Assembly: GCF_007625155.1 (NCBI RefSeq)
Contig: NZ_VMNK01000017.1
Coordinates: forward strand, 1 to 64,000
Source: Denitromonas halophila
Lineage (GTDB): Bacteria; Pseudomonadota; Gammaproteobacteria; Burkholderiales; Rhodocyclaceae
Direction of reading: 5' to 3'
DNA length: 64,000 bases
The notes under the pieces are model-generated. The model saw only the letters and a list, made by a program, of their open reading frames with translations. It made no database searches and was not told where the DNA came from. Made by a program: the position numbers and the translations under genes. This document shows positions 18,375 to 26,384 of the stretch, in pieces (within the stretch, counting starts at the first letter, position 1; each line of letters begins with the position of its first letter).

Positions 18375-18932
18375 TCAATCGTCGTGGGCGAAAACCCCCG
18401 GCCGTGCCCCACGCGCACTGAGTACATCGGGCGCCAGGGCATTGGTTGGGGGTACCGGCGCGCCGGTACCAGCGCTTGGGCGAAACACCCACTCACGCAC
18501 CGTCTTGGCCTCTGCCGCCTGTTCACCAAGCTCAGCTGGCAAGTTGGCGCGGCGAAACGGCCGTTTGTCGCTCAGGCTGTGGATGCCGACGATACGGCCC
18601 TCCTCGCGCTCCAGCCCCCACTCGGTTGTGCCGGTCATCGGGTCGCGGTAGATACGTCGCAAGTGACGCATCGGCTCGGGAAAACGCCGGTCTTCGAGTA
18701 ACACGGCGAGATCGGGCGGCCAGGTTTTTGCGGCCTCGGGCGAGGCGTCGTGATAGTGCCGCAGGGCGCGCGCCATCTCTACGCCCACGGCCAGCAGCTC
18801 GGCCTCCTTCTCGCGCTGGGCACGCGCCTGCCAGGTCTGCCCGATGCCGGCCATCAGCAGGCCAACGCCGGCGACCAGGAACAGCACCATCAAATAGGTA
18901 TAGCCGCCCTCGCCCCGTCGCATCGCCGTCAC
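18375..18932 (-). CDS. Pseudopilin-like protein, third minor pseudopilin of the secretion operon
   Basis: The 185-residue protein has a short basic leader (MTAMRRGEGG) followed by YTYLMVLFLVAGVGLLMAGI. That arrangement resembles a type IV prepilin cleavage site and helix, but it lacks the usual glutamate at position +5. A helix rich in charged residues follows, then a soluble domain with the ERDPMTGTTEWGL-like stretch RDPMTGTTEWGL (about 90-101). It is the last gene of the operon and overlaps the preceding pseudopilin by 4 bases (ATGA). The proline-rich C-terminus (about 155-185) looks disordered. It is probably a minor pseudopilin; exact GspH/I/J/K equivalence cannot be assigned. Confidence 0.75.
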   Translation of the reverse strand: MTAMRRGEGGYTYLMVLFLVAGVGLLMAGIGQTWQARAQREKEAELLAVGVEMARALRHYHDASPEAAKTWPPDLAVLLEDRRFPEPMRHLRRIYRDPMTGTTEWGLEREEGRIVGIHSLSDKRPFRRANLPAELGEQAAEAKTVREWVFRPSAGTGAPVPPTNALAPDVLSARGARPGVFAHDD

Positions 18933-19309
18933 CAGGCGCCGTAGGGCTCGCCCGCCCCGCTGCGGATGTTCCAGATGCCGCCGAGCGGATCATCTGGCGG
19001 CGGCTCCACCACCCAGGTCGCCACGCTCTCGGTGATCGGGTCTTCAGGAATGGAACGCAGATAGCGCTTGTCGACCAACTCGTCGAGCGTTTCGGGGGGG
19101 CGGCCGACATCGGCGCTGTATTTGTCGATGGCATCGCGCATCACCGCCAGCGTCTGGCGCAGGCTGTTTTCGCGGGCACGGTCGAGGTGGTCGAAATAGC
19201 GCGGCGCGGCAATCGACAACAAGGTGGCGATGATCGCCATCACCACCAGCAGTTCGATCAGGGTGAAACCTCGGGGGCGGCGGAGAGGCTTGAACACGCG
19301 CATCACCAC
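18929..19309 (-). CDS. GspG-like pseudopilin (second copy)
   Basis: The 126-residue protein has a classic type IV prepilin N-terminus: a basic leader of about 14 residues, then G/FTLIELLVVMAIIATLLSIA with the +5 glutamate. The soluble part contains YSADVGRPPETLDELVDKRYL (given here from about residue 63), as in GspG-type pseudopilins. It overlaps the gene before it by 7 bases and the gene after it by 4 bases, so it is translated with them. It should be processed by prepilin peptidase and assembled into the pseudopilus with the others. Confidence 0.88.
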   Translation of the reverse strand: MVMRVFKPLRRPRGFTLIELLVVMAIIATLLSIAAPRYFDHLDRARENSLRQTLAVMRDAIDKYSADVGRPPETLDELVDKRYLRSIPEDPITESVATWVVEPPPDDPLGGIWNIRSGAGEPYGAW

Positions 19310-20163
19310 TCCCGATACGGCAGGCCGTTGAGGCCGGTTTTCTCGCTCAGCGAGTAGACGTCGAACACATCGTCACCGGGCGCCGGGGCATCGGGCGGGC
19401 TTTCATAGCTGCGCAGCCCCCAGGTCTCCTCGGCGGGCGTGTCGATGTCGGGATAAAACGGATCGCGCGGCAGACGGCGCAAAAAGTAGATCAGTTTTGG
19501 CTCGGCCGACTTGATGTCCGCCACCCCACCGGCCAGCACCCGCAGCGACGGCGGGTAGCCCGAGGCATCGGCCTGCCGCTCGATCTGCCCGGCATCGCCG
19601 GCCGCCTTGTAAGCGTCGATGGCATCGCGAATCTGGCGCACCGACACCCGCAATTCCGACTCCTTCGCCCGCTGCGCGCTGATCTGCGCCAGTGGCAGCA
19701 CGGTAGCCGCCAGAATGCCGACAATCGCCACCGTCACCACCAGCTCGATCAGCGTGAAGCCGCGGCAGCGCGCGTGACGCGCCGCAGCGCGCCGCGCGGT
19801 CGAATCGTCAACGCGCCCGTCGGGCACGGGGCCGGCCTGCGCCGACCCTGGCGGGTTGCAACCCGCCCTACAAGGGCGGCGCGGATCACGACGCACCGCC
19901 CCCTCGGGGGGGTGAAGCGGGGGTTTTGTGGCGCACTGCGCCGCGCCCACCGAACGGGTCGGCTGTGCAAAGCCGACCCTCCGCGAACGTAGTGAGCGTG
20001 GGGGCCCGACGCTTCGCCGGGCCGCCCCAAGAAGCGTCGCCGCCCCCTCGGGGGGGTGAGGCGGGGGTTTCGTGGCGCACTGCGCCACGCCCGTCAAACG
20101 GGTCGGCTGTGCAAAGCCGACCCTCCGCGAACGCAGTGAGCGTGGGGGCCTATCTTCACTCAT
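19303..20163 (-). CDS. Pseudopilin with a leader region expanded by repeat DNA
   Basis: The mature part is a normal pseudopilin (G/FTLIELVVTVAIVGILAATV, then GYPPSLRVLAGGVADI and RDPFYPDIDTPAEETWGLR). The ATG at 20161-20163 overlaps the secretin stop as ATGA, the same coupling used at most other junctions of the operon, and favours a start there. However, about 135 residues then precede FTLIE, and they are encoded by two 110-base direct repeats and other low-complexity DNA. A GTG at 19825-19827 would instead give a plausible 24-residue leader. Which start is used cannot be told from sequence. Either the repeats landed in frame in the leader or translation now begins inside. Confidence 0.75.
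   Translation of the reverse strand: MSEDRPPRSLRSRRVGFAQPTRLTGVAQCATKPPPHPPEGAATLLGAARRSVGPPRSLRSRRVGFAQPTRSVGAAQCATKPPLHPPEGAVRRDPRRPCRAGCNPPGSAQAGPVPDGRVDDSTARRAAARHARCRGFTLIELVVTVAIVGILAATVLPLAQISAQRAKESELRVSVRQIRDAIDAYKAAGDAGQIERQADASGYPPSLRVLAGGVADIKSAEPKLIYFLRRLPRDPFYPDIDTPAEETWGLRSYESPPDAPAPGDDVFDVYSLSEKTGLNGLPYREW
19850..19867. repeat. Short palindromic repeat (REP-like), copy 1
   Basis: The 18-base palindrome GGCGGGTTGCAACCCGCC is followed by CTACA. Two near-identical copies lie at 28038-28055 and 36812-36829. This copy lies just upstream of the FTLIE-coding part of a pseudopilin gene. Confidence 0.7.
19897..20006. repeat. 110-bp direct repeat, copy 1
   Basis: The first of two 110-base copies, about 90% identical by eye, 34 bases apart. 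Each holds a hairpin with arms GGTCGGCT and AGCCGACC around a short loop. They lie inside the leader-coding region of a pseudopilin reading frame and keep it open. Confidence 0.85.
20041..20150. repeat. 110-bp direct repeat, copy 2
   Basis: The second copy of the 110-base repeat. It ends 10 bases before the secretin stop. The same internal hairpin is present, and the differences from copy 1 are scattered substitutions. Confidence 0.85.
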
Positions 20164-22481
20164 GGCTTGATCGTCAGGTTCACGCTACCCGACGGCGACA
20201 CGGTCTCCATGCGCCCATCACGCTCAACGCGGGCGGACACCGGCGCGATGCGCACCGTGCCGATGCTGCCTGCACGGGTGTTGAACGACGCGCTGGTCGA
20301 CACCGTGTCCTGCCCTGCCGGAATGGTCACGGTCACCGAGCCGGGGGTCGTGGTGCCGGCCGCTTCGATGCGGCCCGGGTCGTACTGCAGCGTGACCTCG
20401 CCGCCGGCAATGGCACCGCCGCCGCTGATGGCGATGCTCACTTCGACCGAGCCGCCGGCGGTGACTTCGGACGGGCCGCTGACGCTCACCGCGAGCGGTC
20501 CGGCGGACGGTTCAGGGGGATCGGATTCAAACTCGCCCTCGTCCGGCGCTGCGTCGCCCGGATTGACCGCCTCGGGCGCCGCTGCGGCCCGCGCCGCGAG
20601 CGCTTGCGCCCGACGTTGCGCCATCCGCGCCGCCAGCGCGCCCGGCCCGTTGCCACCGAGCACCGGCGAGTTGTCACCCGACAAGCTCAGACTGCCCGGC
20701 GCGGTAGGCCGCAGGCTGAGCGGCTCGGCGCCGATATTGGTTTCGGTGCCGGCCGACATTTCGGCCCGCGCCACCGTCGGCACCACCACGTTGCGGATCA
20801 CCCGCGGGGTGATCAGCAGCACAATCTCGGTACGGTTGTTGGTGTCTTTCTGACTCGAAAACAGCCGCCCGATCAGTGGGATGTCGCCCACCCCCGGCAC
20901 CCGGTTACCGACCATCCGGTCTTCTTCCTGCAACAGCCCGGCAAGAATCTGGGTTTCGCCATTCTTGAGGCGCAGCACGGTGGCGGCGGTGCGGGTGCCC
21001 ACCTGGTAGGCCAGCGAGGCCGACGGGCCGGTCACCTCCTTGACGATATTGCTCACCTCCAGCCCCACCTTGATCTCGACATCACCCGACAGCAGCACCT
21101 GCGGCTTCACGTCGAGCTTGAGCCCCACATCGAGATAGGTGACCGAGGCCGACACGCCAACGTTGGCGGTGGCGGTGGTGGTGAACACCGGCAGTTTGTC
21201 GCCAATGTGGATCTTGGCCTCTTCATTGTTCTTGACGCGGATGCGCGGGTTGGCCAGCAAGCTGGTGTCACCGTCCTCCTGACGCAGATTGAGCAGCAGC
21301 GCCGGGTTGGCAACATACGGGCGCAAATCGCCACGGCTGCGCAGGTCGACCACGCCGCTGGCCAGCGTGCGCGCCACGCCAGTGCCATCTAGCGCACCCA
21401 GACCGATCTGGTCGGGGAAGTCGAGGCCGAGTTCGATCACCTTGTTGCGGCTGACCTCCAGCACCTCAACCTCGAGCATCACTTCCGGCTCGGCCACATC
21501 CAGCGAGCTGAGCAGGCGTTCGGCCAGCGCGACGGCTTCGGGCGTGTCCTTGATCACCAGCAGCCGCAGCTTCTCGTCCACAAACACGTCGCGACTCTTG
21601 GTCAGCGTGCGCACCAACGCCTGCGCCTGCTTCACGTCGGCGTTCGACAAATAGAAGCTGCGCGTCACCAGCTCGCGATACTCCTTGGTCTTGGCCGGCG
21701 TCGAGGGGTAGATCAGCACCGAGTTGGCGTTGAGGATCTTGCGTTCGATTTTCTGTGTGGCGGTGAGCAGCTGCAGCACTTCATCGACCGTGCTGTTGCG
21801 CACAAACAGCGTGACCTTGGCCTCGGGCCGCACATCGCGGTCGAACACAAAGTTGAGCCCCGCCGCACGCGACAGCGCCTCGAACACAATGCGCAGCGGT
21901 GCGTCGCGGAATTCCAGCGTTACCGGTTTGGCGAAGGGGCCGCGCAAGGCCACGTCGGGTGCCGGGTTGGCCTCGGCCAGGGCCGCCTGAAGATGCCCGT
22001 CCAACGCCCGCGCGGCAGCGTGCTCTGGGTCTTCGGCCAGCACGCGCGCCACCTCCGCCCGCGCGGTTTTGGCGTCGCCGGCCTTGAACGCGGTTTCGGC
22101 CGCGGTCAGCATGGCCGCGTGACGCGCCTGTCGCGCCAGCGCCAGTTGCCCGGCCCCGGCCCGCGGGTCGCCCGGCGCAAAGCGCTCGATGTCGTCATAC
22201 AGCCGGGCCGCCTCTTCCGTCTGGCCGGCGCGATTCGCGCGTTCGGCCGCCGCCAGCCGTTGCAGCACCACCCGCTCGCGCTGACGCAGATAAAAGGCGC
22301 GCAACTCACGATTCTCGGGCGTGGCCGACACCTCGGCAGCAAGCCGGCCCAGCGCCGCCACTTGATCACCGGTGGCCAGGTCGGCGCGCGCCTGCTCCAT
22401 CGAAGGGTTGCTCGCGCACCCGGCCAGCAACACGAACGACAACAACAAAAACACGCGGGGCATACGGGCAGGCAGAGTCAT
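20160..22481 (-). CDS. GspD/MshL-type secretin lipoprotein with a C-terminal beta-sandwich domain
   Basis: This is the outer-membrane channel of the secretion/pilus system. The 773-residue protein has a lipoprotein signal (LLAG before Cys22) and a helical, TPR-like N-terminal region (about 25-165). Next come a short secretin N domain (about 180-260), an N1-type domain (about 265-335) and the secretin core (about 345-570, with VPGVGDIPLIGRLF at about 510-523). After an Ala/Pro/Glu-rich linker there is an extra domain of about 110 residues (about 665-773) that looks like a cohesin-type beta sandwich (VSGPSEVTAGGSVEVSIAI). It overlaps the PilP-like gene before it and the pseudopilin after it, each by 4 bases. 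Confidence 0.9.
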   Translation of the reverse strand: MTLPARMPRVFLLLSFVLLAGCASNPSMEQARADLATGDQVAALGRLAAEVSATPENRELRAFYLRQRERVVLQRLAAAERANRAGQTEEAARLYDDIERFAPGDPRAGAGQLALARQARHAAMLTAAETAFKAGDAKTARAEVARVLAEDPEHAAARALDGHLQAALAEANPAPDVALRGPFAKPVTLEFRDAPLRIVFEALSRAAGLNFVFDRDVRPEAKVTLFVRNSTVDEVLQLLTATQKIERKILNANSVLIYPSTPAKTKEYRELVTRSFYLSNADVKQAQALVRTLTKSRDVFVDEKLRLLVIKDTPEAVALAERLLSSLDVAEPEVMLEVEVLEVSRNKVIELGLDFPDQIGLGALDGTGVARTLASGVVDLRSRGDLRPYVANPALLLNLRQEDGDTSLLANPRIRVKNNEEAKIHIGDKLPVFTTTATANVGVSASVTYLDVGLKLDVKPQVLLSGDVEIKVGLEVSNIVKEVTGPSASLAYQVGTRTAATVLRLKNGETQILAGLLQEEDRMVGNRVPGVGDIPLIGRLFSSQKDTNNRTEIVLLITPRVIRNVVVPTVARAEMSAGTETNIGAEPLSLRPTAPGSLSLSGDNSPVLGGNGPGALAARMAQRRAQALAARAAAAPEAVNPGDAAPDEGEFESDPPEPSAGPLAVSVSGPSEVTAGGSVEVSIAISGGGAIAGGEVTLQYDPGRIEAAGTTTPGSVTVTIPAGQDTVSTSASFNTRAGSIGTVRIAPVSARVERDGRMETVSPSGSVNLTIKP

Positions 22482-22972
22482 GGGGCAGTCGCCAGATGGA
22501 TTCGTTGGATTTCTTTCAGCGGCAAGTAGGTCAGCGTCACGGTGTGCTCATCAAAGGCGTCGATGCGATAGCGCCCCACCACCTCGCCCACCCGCGCCAT
22601 CACCAGACGCTCGCCGTCCAGCAAGAACAGCGTTCGCGCGCCATCGGCGTCGATCAGCGAGCCGGCGTAGGTGTAGGGCATGGTCGGTGCGCGCAGCTTG
22701 GGGGGCGCCACACGCGCCGTCTGGCGGGCCGACGGTGGCGGAGCCGGCACACCAAACACCGAAGGTGCCTCAGCGGCAAAAGCCGGCCGCTCGGCCGCCA
22801 GTGCAGACAGATCTGCCTTGGTCGTCACTATCGGCCGGGTCGTGCGTGTAGGGGCGCTGCGCAGCTCGCGCACCGTTGTCGGCGCGTCGTCGGGGTCCAC
22901 CGTCGAGGCCCACCAGGTGGCCGCCAGCGTTACCGCCAGCGCGCCCCACAGGCCGAGTTGGCGTTTGTTCAT
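22478..22972 (-). CDS. PilP/GspC-like inner-membrane protein
   Basis: The 164-residue protein has one N-terminal membrane helix (LGLWGALAVTLAATWWAS), a proline/alanine-rich linker, then a small beta domain. The domain (about 97-158, with YTYAGSLIDADGARTLFLL and GEVVGRYRI) resembles the homology-region fold of PilP and GspC, which contacts the secretin N0 domain. It is coupled by ATGA overlaps to the PilO-like gene before and the secretin after. The assignment rests on size, fold pattern and gene order. Confidence 0.7.
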   Translation of the reverse strand: MNKRQLGLWGALAVTLAATWWASTVDPDDAPTTVRELRSAPTRTTRPIVTTKADLSALAAERPAFAAEAPSVFGVPAPPPSARQTARVAPPKLRAPTMPYTYAGSLIDADGARTLFLLDGERLVMARVGEVVGRYRIDAFDEHTVTLTYLPLKEIQRIHLATAP

Positions 22973-23532
22973 ACGCCCCCCCGCACAAACACCGACACCC
23001 GCACATCGGCGCTGATCTGCCCGGCGGTGGCCTGCTCGCGCTTGATCGACAGCTGCTCCACCGCCGCGCCCGGCTGCTCGGCCAGCACCTGCCCGAGCCA
23101 GGCGTAGAGCGCATCAAAACTGCCCTGCATCGGCAACGTCGCCGTTACCCGCACCAGCGGCGTGCCCGACACCAGCGCGCTGCGGTAGTCACCACGCTCG
23201 GGCAGCAAACCGTGTTCGGCCGCTGCAACATGCATCTGCGCCAGCACCGATGACAGCTCCGAGGCCGGCGCAAAACGTGCATAAAAGGCTGCGAGCTGAT
23301 CGCGATCACTCAACACCGGTTGCACCGACACATCCGCCACCTTGAGCAAGGCGGCGCGCTCCGCCGCCAGCGACTCGGCCTGCGCCGCCTGCTCGCTGCC
23401 GGTCGACACGCCAAAGGCCAGCGCAAAGGCCAGCAAGGCCACACCGACGGCGCCGGCCCAACCGGCACGCATCACGGCGCGCAGTGTCCGTTCGCGCAGG
23501 CGGTCGAGGCGGGGCGACGCGATCTTTGTCAT
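22969..23532 (-). CDS. PilO/GspM-like inner-membrane assembly protein
   Basis: The 187-residue protein has a basic N-terminus, one membrane helix (about 24-45), a coiled-coil stretch (about 47-70) and a ferredoxin-like periplasmic domain typical of PilO and GspM. The ATG at 23530-23532 overlaps the preceding stop as ATGA, which fixes the start. It is expected to pair with the PilN-like protein in the periplasm and to brace the inner-membrane platform. Confidence 0.7.
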   Translation of the reverse strand: MTKIASPRLDRLRERTLRAVMRAGWAGAVGVALLAFALAFGVSTGSEQAAQAESLAAERAALLKVADVSVQPVLSDRDQLAAFYARFAPASELSSVLAQMHVAAAEHGLLPERGDYRSALVSGTPLVRVTATLPMQGSFDALYAWLGQVLAEQPGAAVEQLSIKREQATAGQISADVRVSVFVRGGV

Positions 23533-24053
23533 CGGCTCACCCACTGACCATGGAGATTGAACACAAAGCGTCCACCGGCGTGCTCGTAGCTCACCAACTC
23601 GACCGCGGCGAACGTGTCGGCAGCTTCGAGCCGGCCGAGAAACTCAAACATGCCATCCAGGCTGGGCGATTCGGCCGAAAGGCTGAAGGTGCCGCGCAAG
23701 GCATCTGGCGTCACCGCCAGCACGGCCACGCCATCGGCGGCCGCTGACTCCACGCTGGCAAACAGGGCCGGCCAGTCGCGGCCTAGCTGAGCGGCCAGCT
23801 TGAGTGCGGGGCTCGCCTCTTCGGCGCGCACCGGCGCGTCGGGTGTGCTCACCACATGGCGTCGCTCGCGCTGCAGCTGGTGGCGCAGGCGCTCGACGAT
23901 CTGCTCACGCTCATGCAAATCGGCACGGCGAAGCAGAAAGTCATTCACCTCCAGCGCGGTCATGGTCAAGCCCAGCGCCAGCAATACCCAGCCCAGCGCA
24001 CCGGGCCCGCGGCGACGGCGGGCAAAGTCGAGAGCAATCGATTGCGGGCTCAT
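23529..24053 (-). CDS. PilN-like inner-membrane assembly protein
   Basis: The 174-residue protein has a short cytoplasmic N-terminus, one membrane helix (GWVLLALGLTMTALEVNDFL, about 16-35), a heptad-rich helix (about 38-65) and a small periplasmic alpha/beta domain. This matches PilN or the membrane half of GspL. The ATG at 24051-24053 overlaps the upstream stop as ATGA and is preferred to a start 31 codons earlier. It sits between PilM-like and PilO-like genes, the usual order. Confidence 0.72.
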   Translation of the reverse strand: MSPQSIALDFARRRRGPGALGWVLLALGLTMTALEVNDFLLRRADLHEREQIVERLRHQLQRERRHVVSTPDAPVRAEEASPALKLAAQLGRDWPALFASVESAAADGVAVLAVTPDALRGTFSLSAESPSLDGMFEFLGRLEAADTFAAVELVSYEHAGGRFVFNLHGQWVSR

Positions 24054-24745
24054 GCCAGCGCCACCGGCTGCCAGCCATCTGGCGCATTCTGACGCGTGCC
24101 CACGGTGTACAGCACCCCGCTCGATGCCGCCTCGCCGCTGGCACACAACTGAGTCAGCATGCGGCGGGCTGCATTTTCATCACCCGGCGCGACCACTTGC
24201 GAGCGCAGCGCGCACCACCGCCCGCCACGCCACACACCGAGCGTGAGGCGCCCCTCGGCCGCGCACAGCAAGGCGCCGTCGGCTGCCGCACACTGCCGGC
24301 GCAGGCGGTTGAACTGGGCAACAAACGCGCCGGTCAAGCCAACCAGCCGCGCCTTGCGCGCCGCCAGCAGGCTGTACAGCCCGGTGATCAGCGCGGTCGG
24401 TGCCGCGCAGACAATGCGCGCATCGTCGACCGGGCCAGTGTCCATGGCCACGGTCCAGGCCGTCATGTCGATGCCGTGCACCGTCTTGAACTGATGCGCC
24501 AGCCAGGCATCGCGCTCGCGCGGCGCGCGTACCGCGGCGGGCCAACGCGTGACCAGATAGCGCAGCCAGTGGTCAGCGACGCACACGTCCACCTTGGCGC
24601 GTACCGGCAGCCACTCGGCCAGCGCCGCCGGCCAGGGCGGTGCATCGGCGGCCAGCGCCAAGCGATGCGTTTTGCCACCAACAACCAGCTCGCAGGCCTC
24701 GGCGTGCAGGTGCAGGCGAACGGGTTCAGCCCAAAAGCGTGACAC
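24050..24745 (-). CDS. PilM/GspL-like cytoplasmic protein
   Basis: The 231-residue protein has no membrane helix. It is probably the actin-like cytoplasmic partner that links the ATPase to the platform, as PilM or the N-domain of GspL does. The family is diverged and I see no clean nucleotide-binding motif, so the call rests mainly on gene order (ATPase, this gene, PilN-like, PilO-like, PilP-like, secretin). It starts at a GTG, overlapping the end of gspE by 20 bases. It is shorter than a normal PilM (about 350 residues), closer to the MshI-type cytoplasmic domain. Confidence 0.6.
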   Translation of the reverse strand: MSRFWAEPVRLHLHAEACELVVGGKTHRLALAADAPPWPAALAEWLPVRAKVDVCVADHWLRYLVTRWPAAVRAPRERDAWLAHQFKTVHGIDMTAWTVAMDTGPVDDARIVCAAPTALITGLYSLLAARKARLVGLTGAFVAQFNRLRRQCAAADGALLCAAEGRLTLGVWRGGRWCALRSQVVAPGDENAARRMLTQLCASGEAASSGVLYTVGTRQNAPDGWQPVALA

Positions 24746-26384
24746 GGTTCAGCTCCTGCAAAGTGGTTTCGCCCGCGGCCACCAGCGCGGTGGCGGCGTC
24801 GCGCAGACTCACAAAACCGCGCGAGGCAGCCAGCGCCTTGAGCGCGCGCACCGGGGCGCGGGTGACGATCAGTTCGCGAATCTCGTCGTCCAGAATCAAC
24901 ACCTCGGCAATCGCCCGTCGCCCCTTGTAGCCCGAACCACGGCACTGGCCGCAGCCGTGGCCGGCGCGGAAGCGGAAGGCGCTCACATCGTCGAGCCGCG
25001 ATTCGACCACCTGCGCCGGATCGGGCGTGATGTCATCGGCACAATGCGGACAGTTGATGCGGATCAGCCGCTGCGCGACCACGCCGTTGAGTGCGGCAAC
25101 GAGGTTGTGCGGGTCGATGCCCATATGGGTGAAGCGGCCGATAACGTCAAACACATTGTTGGCATGCACCGTGGTAAACACCAGGTGGCCGGTGAGCGCG
25201 GCCTGCACCGCGATCTCGGCGGTTTCACCATCGCGGATCTCGCCGACCATGATCTTGTCCGGGTCGTGACGCAGGATCGAACGCAGGCCGCGGGCGAACG
25301 TGAGCCCCTTCTTTTCATTGACCGGAATCTGCAGCACGCCGGGCAACTGGTATTCAACCGGGTCCTCGATGGTGATGATCTTGTCCAGCCCGTGATTGGT
25401 TTCGGCCAGCGTGGCGTAGAGCGAGGTGGTCTTGCCCGAGCCGGTCGGCCCGGTGACCAGCAGCATGCCGTAGGGCTCGCTGGCGAGGCGGCGCAGGGTG
25501 GCGCGCACCGCGTCATCGAAGCCCAGGGTTTCGAGCGACAGCCCGGTCAACTCCTGGGTGAGGTGTTCTTTGTCAAGCACCCGCAACACGGCGTCTTCGC
25601 CATGGATGCTGGGCATGATCGAGACGCGAAAGTCGATCTCCCGCCCCGCCGCCTGCGCCTTGAAGCGGCCATCCTGCGGCACGCGACGCTCGGCAATGTC
25701 GAGCTCGGCCATCACCTTAATGCGCGAGATCGCCTGCTCGGCCAGCTCGCTGCCCTGCACGCTGCCCACGCGCGAAAGCACACCGTCGATGCGGTACTGG
25801 ATCACCAGCCCCGCCGGCACGCATTCGAGGTGGATGTCGCTGGCGCCCTGCTTGAGCGCGTCGTAGAGCGTGGAGTTGACCAGCTTGACCACCGGGCTGG
25901 CGTCTTCGCTGATGCGCTTGAGCGAGAGGTCTTCCGCACCGCCGTTGATCTTCTCACCGCCTCGGGTTTCCGACAGGCCCGCCGCACGGCGCACTTCGTC
26001 TTCATGCCGTGCCAGACAGGCAGCGATGTCATCATGGTCGGCCAGCGCCACAGCAAAAGGCTCGGCCAGCCGGGCGCCGAGGCCATCGACCAGCGCGCGG
26101 TCAAAGGGGTCGGCCAGCACCAGCAGCAACGCGCCGTCGGGCCCGCGCAGCGCAATGCACTCGCGGCGCAGCGCCTGCTCGAAGGGCATCGCCGCAAAAT
26201 CCGGACTCAGCACCATCAATTCGGCGTGGCCCATCAACGGCAGATCGAAGGTACGCGCCAGGCGCGCCAGGCGCGGTGCGGCCTCGGATTCGATGGCCGC
26301 CAGCGCATCGAGCATGCGCCCGCCGGCGGCGCGCGCGGCGGCCAGCTCGTCGGGCGAAAAGGGGTGAACTCGCGGCGCGTTCAT
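24726..26384 (-). CDS. gspE: GspE/PilB-type assembly ATPase
   Basis: This is the cytoplasmic hexameric ATPase that powers pseudopilus or pilus extension. The 552-residue protein has an N1 domain (about 1-150) and the catalytic core. The Walker A motif is GPTGSGKTTS and the Walker B region is DKIMVGEIRDGETAEIA, with Asp- and His-boxes between and after them. A zinc-binding tetracysteine element (CPHC and CGQC, about 430-470) is present. The ATG at 26382-26384 overlaps the gspF stop as ATGA; an upstream ATG would add 37 poorly conserved residues. Confidence 0.93.
   Translation of the reverse strand: MNAPRVHPFSPDELAAARAAGGRMLDALAAIESEAAPRLARLARTFDLPLMGHAELMVLSPDFAAMPFEQALRRECIALRGPDGALLLVLADPFDRALVDGLGARLAEPFAVALADHDDIAACLARHEDEVRRAAGLSETRGGEKINGGAEDLSLKRISEDASPVVKLVNSTLYDALKQGASDIHLECVPAGLVIQYRIDGVLSRVGSVQGSELAEQAISRIKVMAELDIAERRVPQDGRFKAQAAGREIDFRVSIMPSIHGEDAVLRVLDKEHLTQELTGLSLETLGFDDAVRATLRRLASEPYGMLLVTGPTGSGKTTSLYATLAETNHGLDKIITIEDPVEYQLPGVLQIPVNEKKGLTFARGLRSILRHDPDKIMVGEIRDGETAEIAVQAALTGHLVFTTVHANNVFDVIGRFTHMGIDPHNLVAALNGVVAQRLIRINCPHCADDITPDPAQVVESRLDDVSAFRFRAGHGCGQCRGSGYKGRRAIAEVLILDDEIRELIVTRAPVRALKALAASRGFVSLRDAATALVAAGETTLQELNRVTLLG

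Noticed and set aside
19897..20150. CRISPR-like repeat pair
   Set aside because: There are only two copies, 110 bases long, with a spacer of 34 bases and no cas genes; they are dispersed-type repeats.
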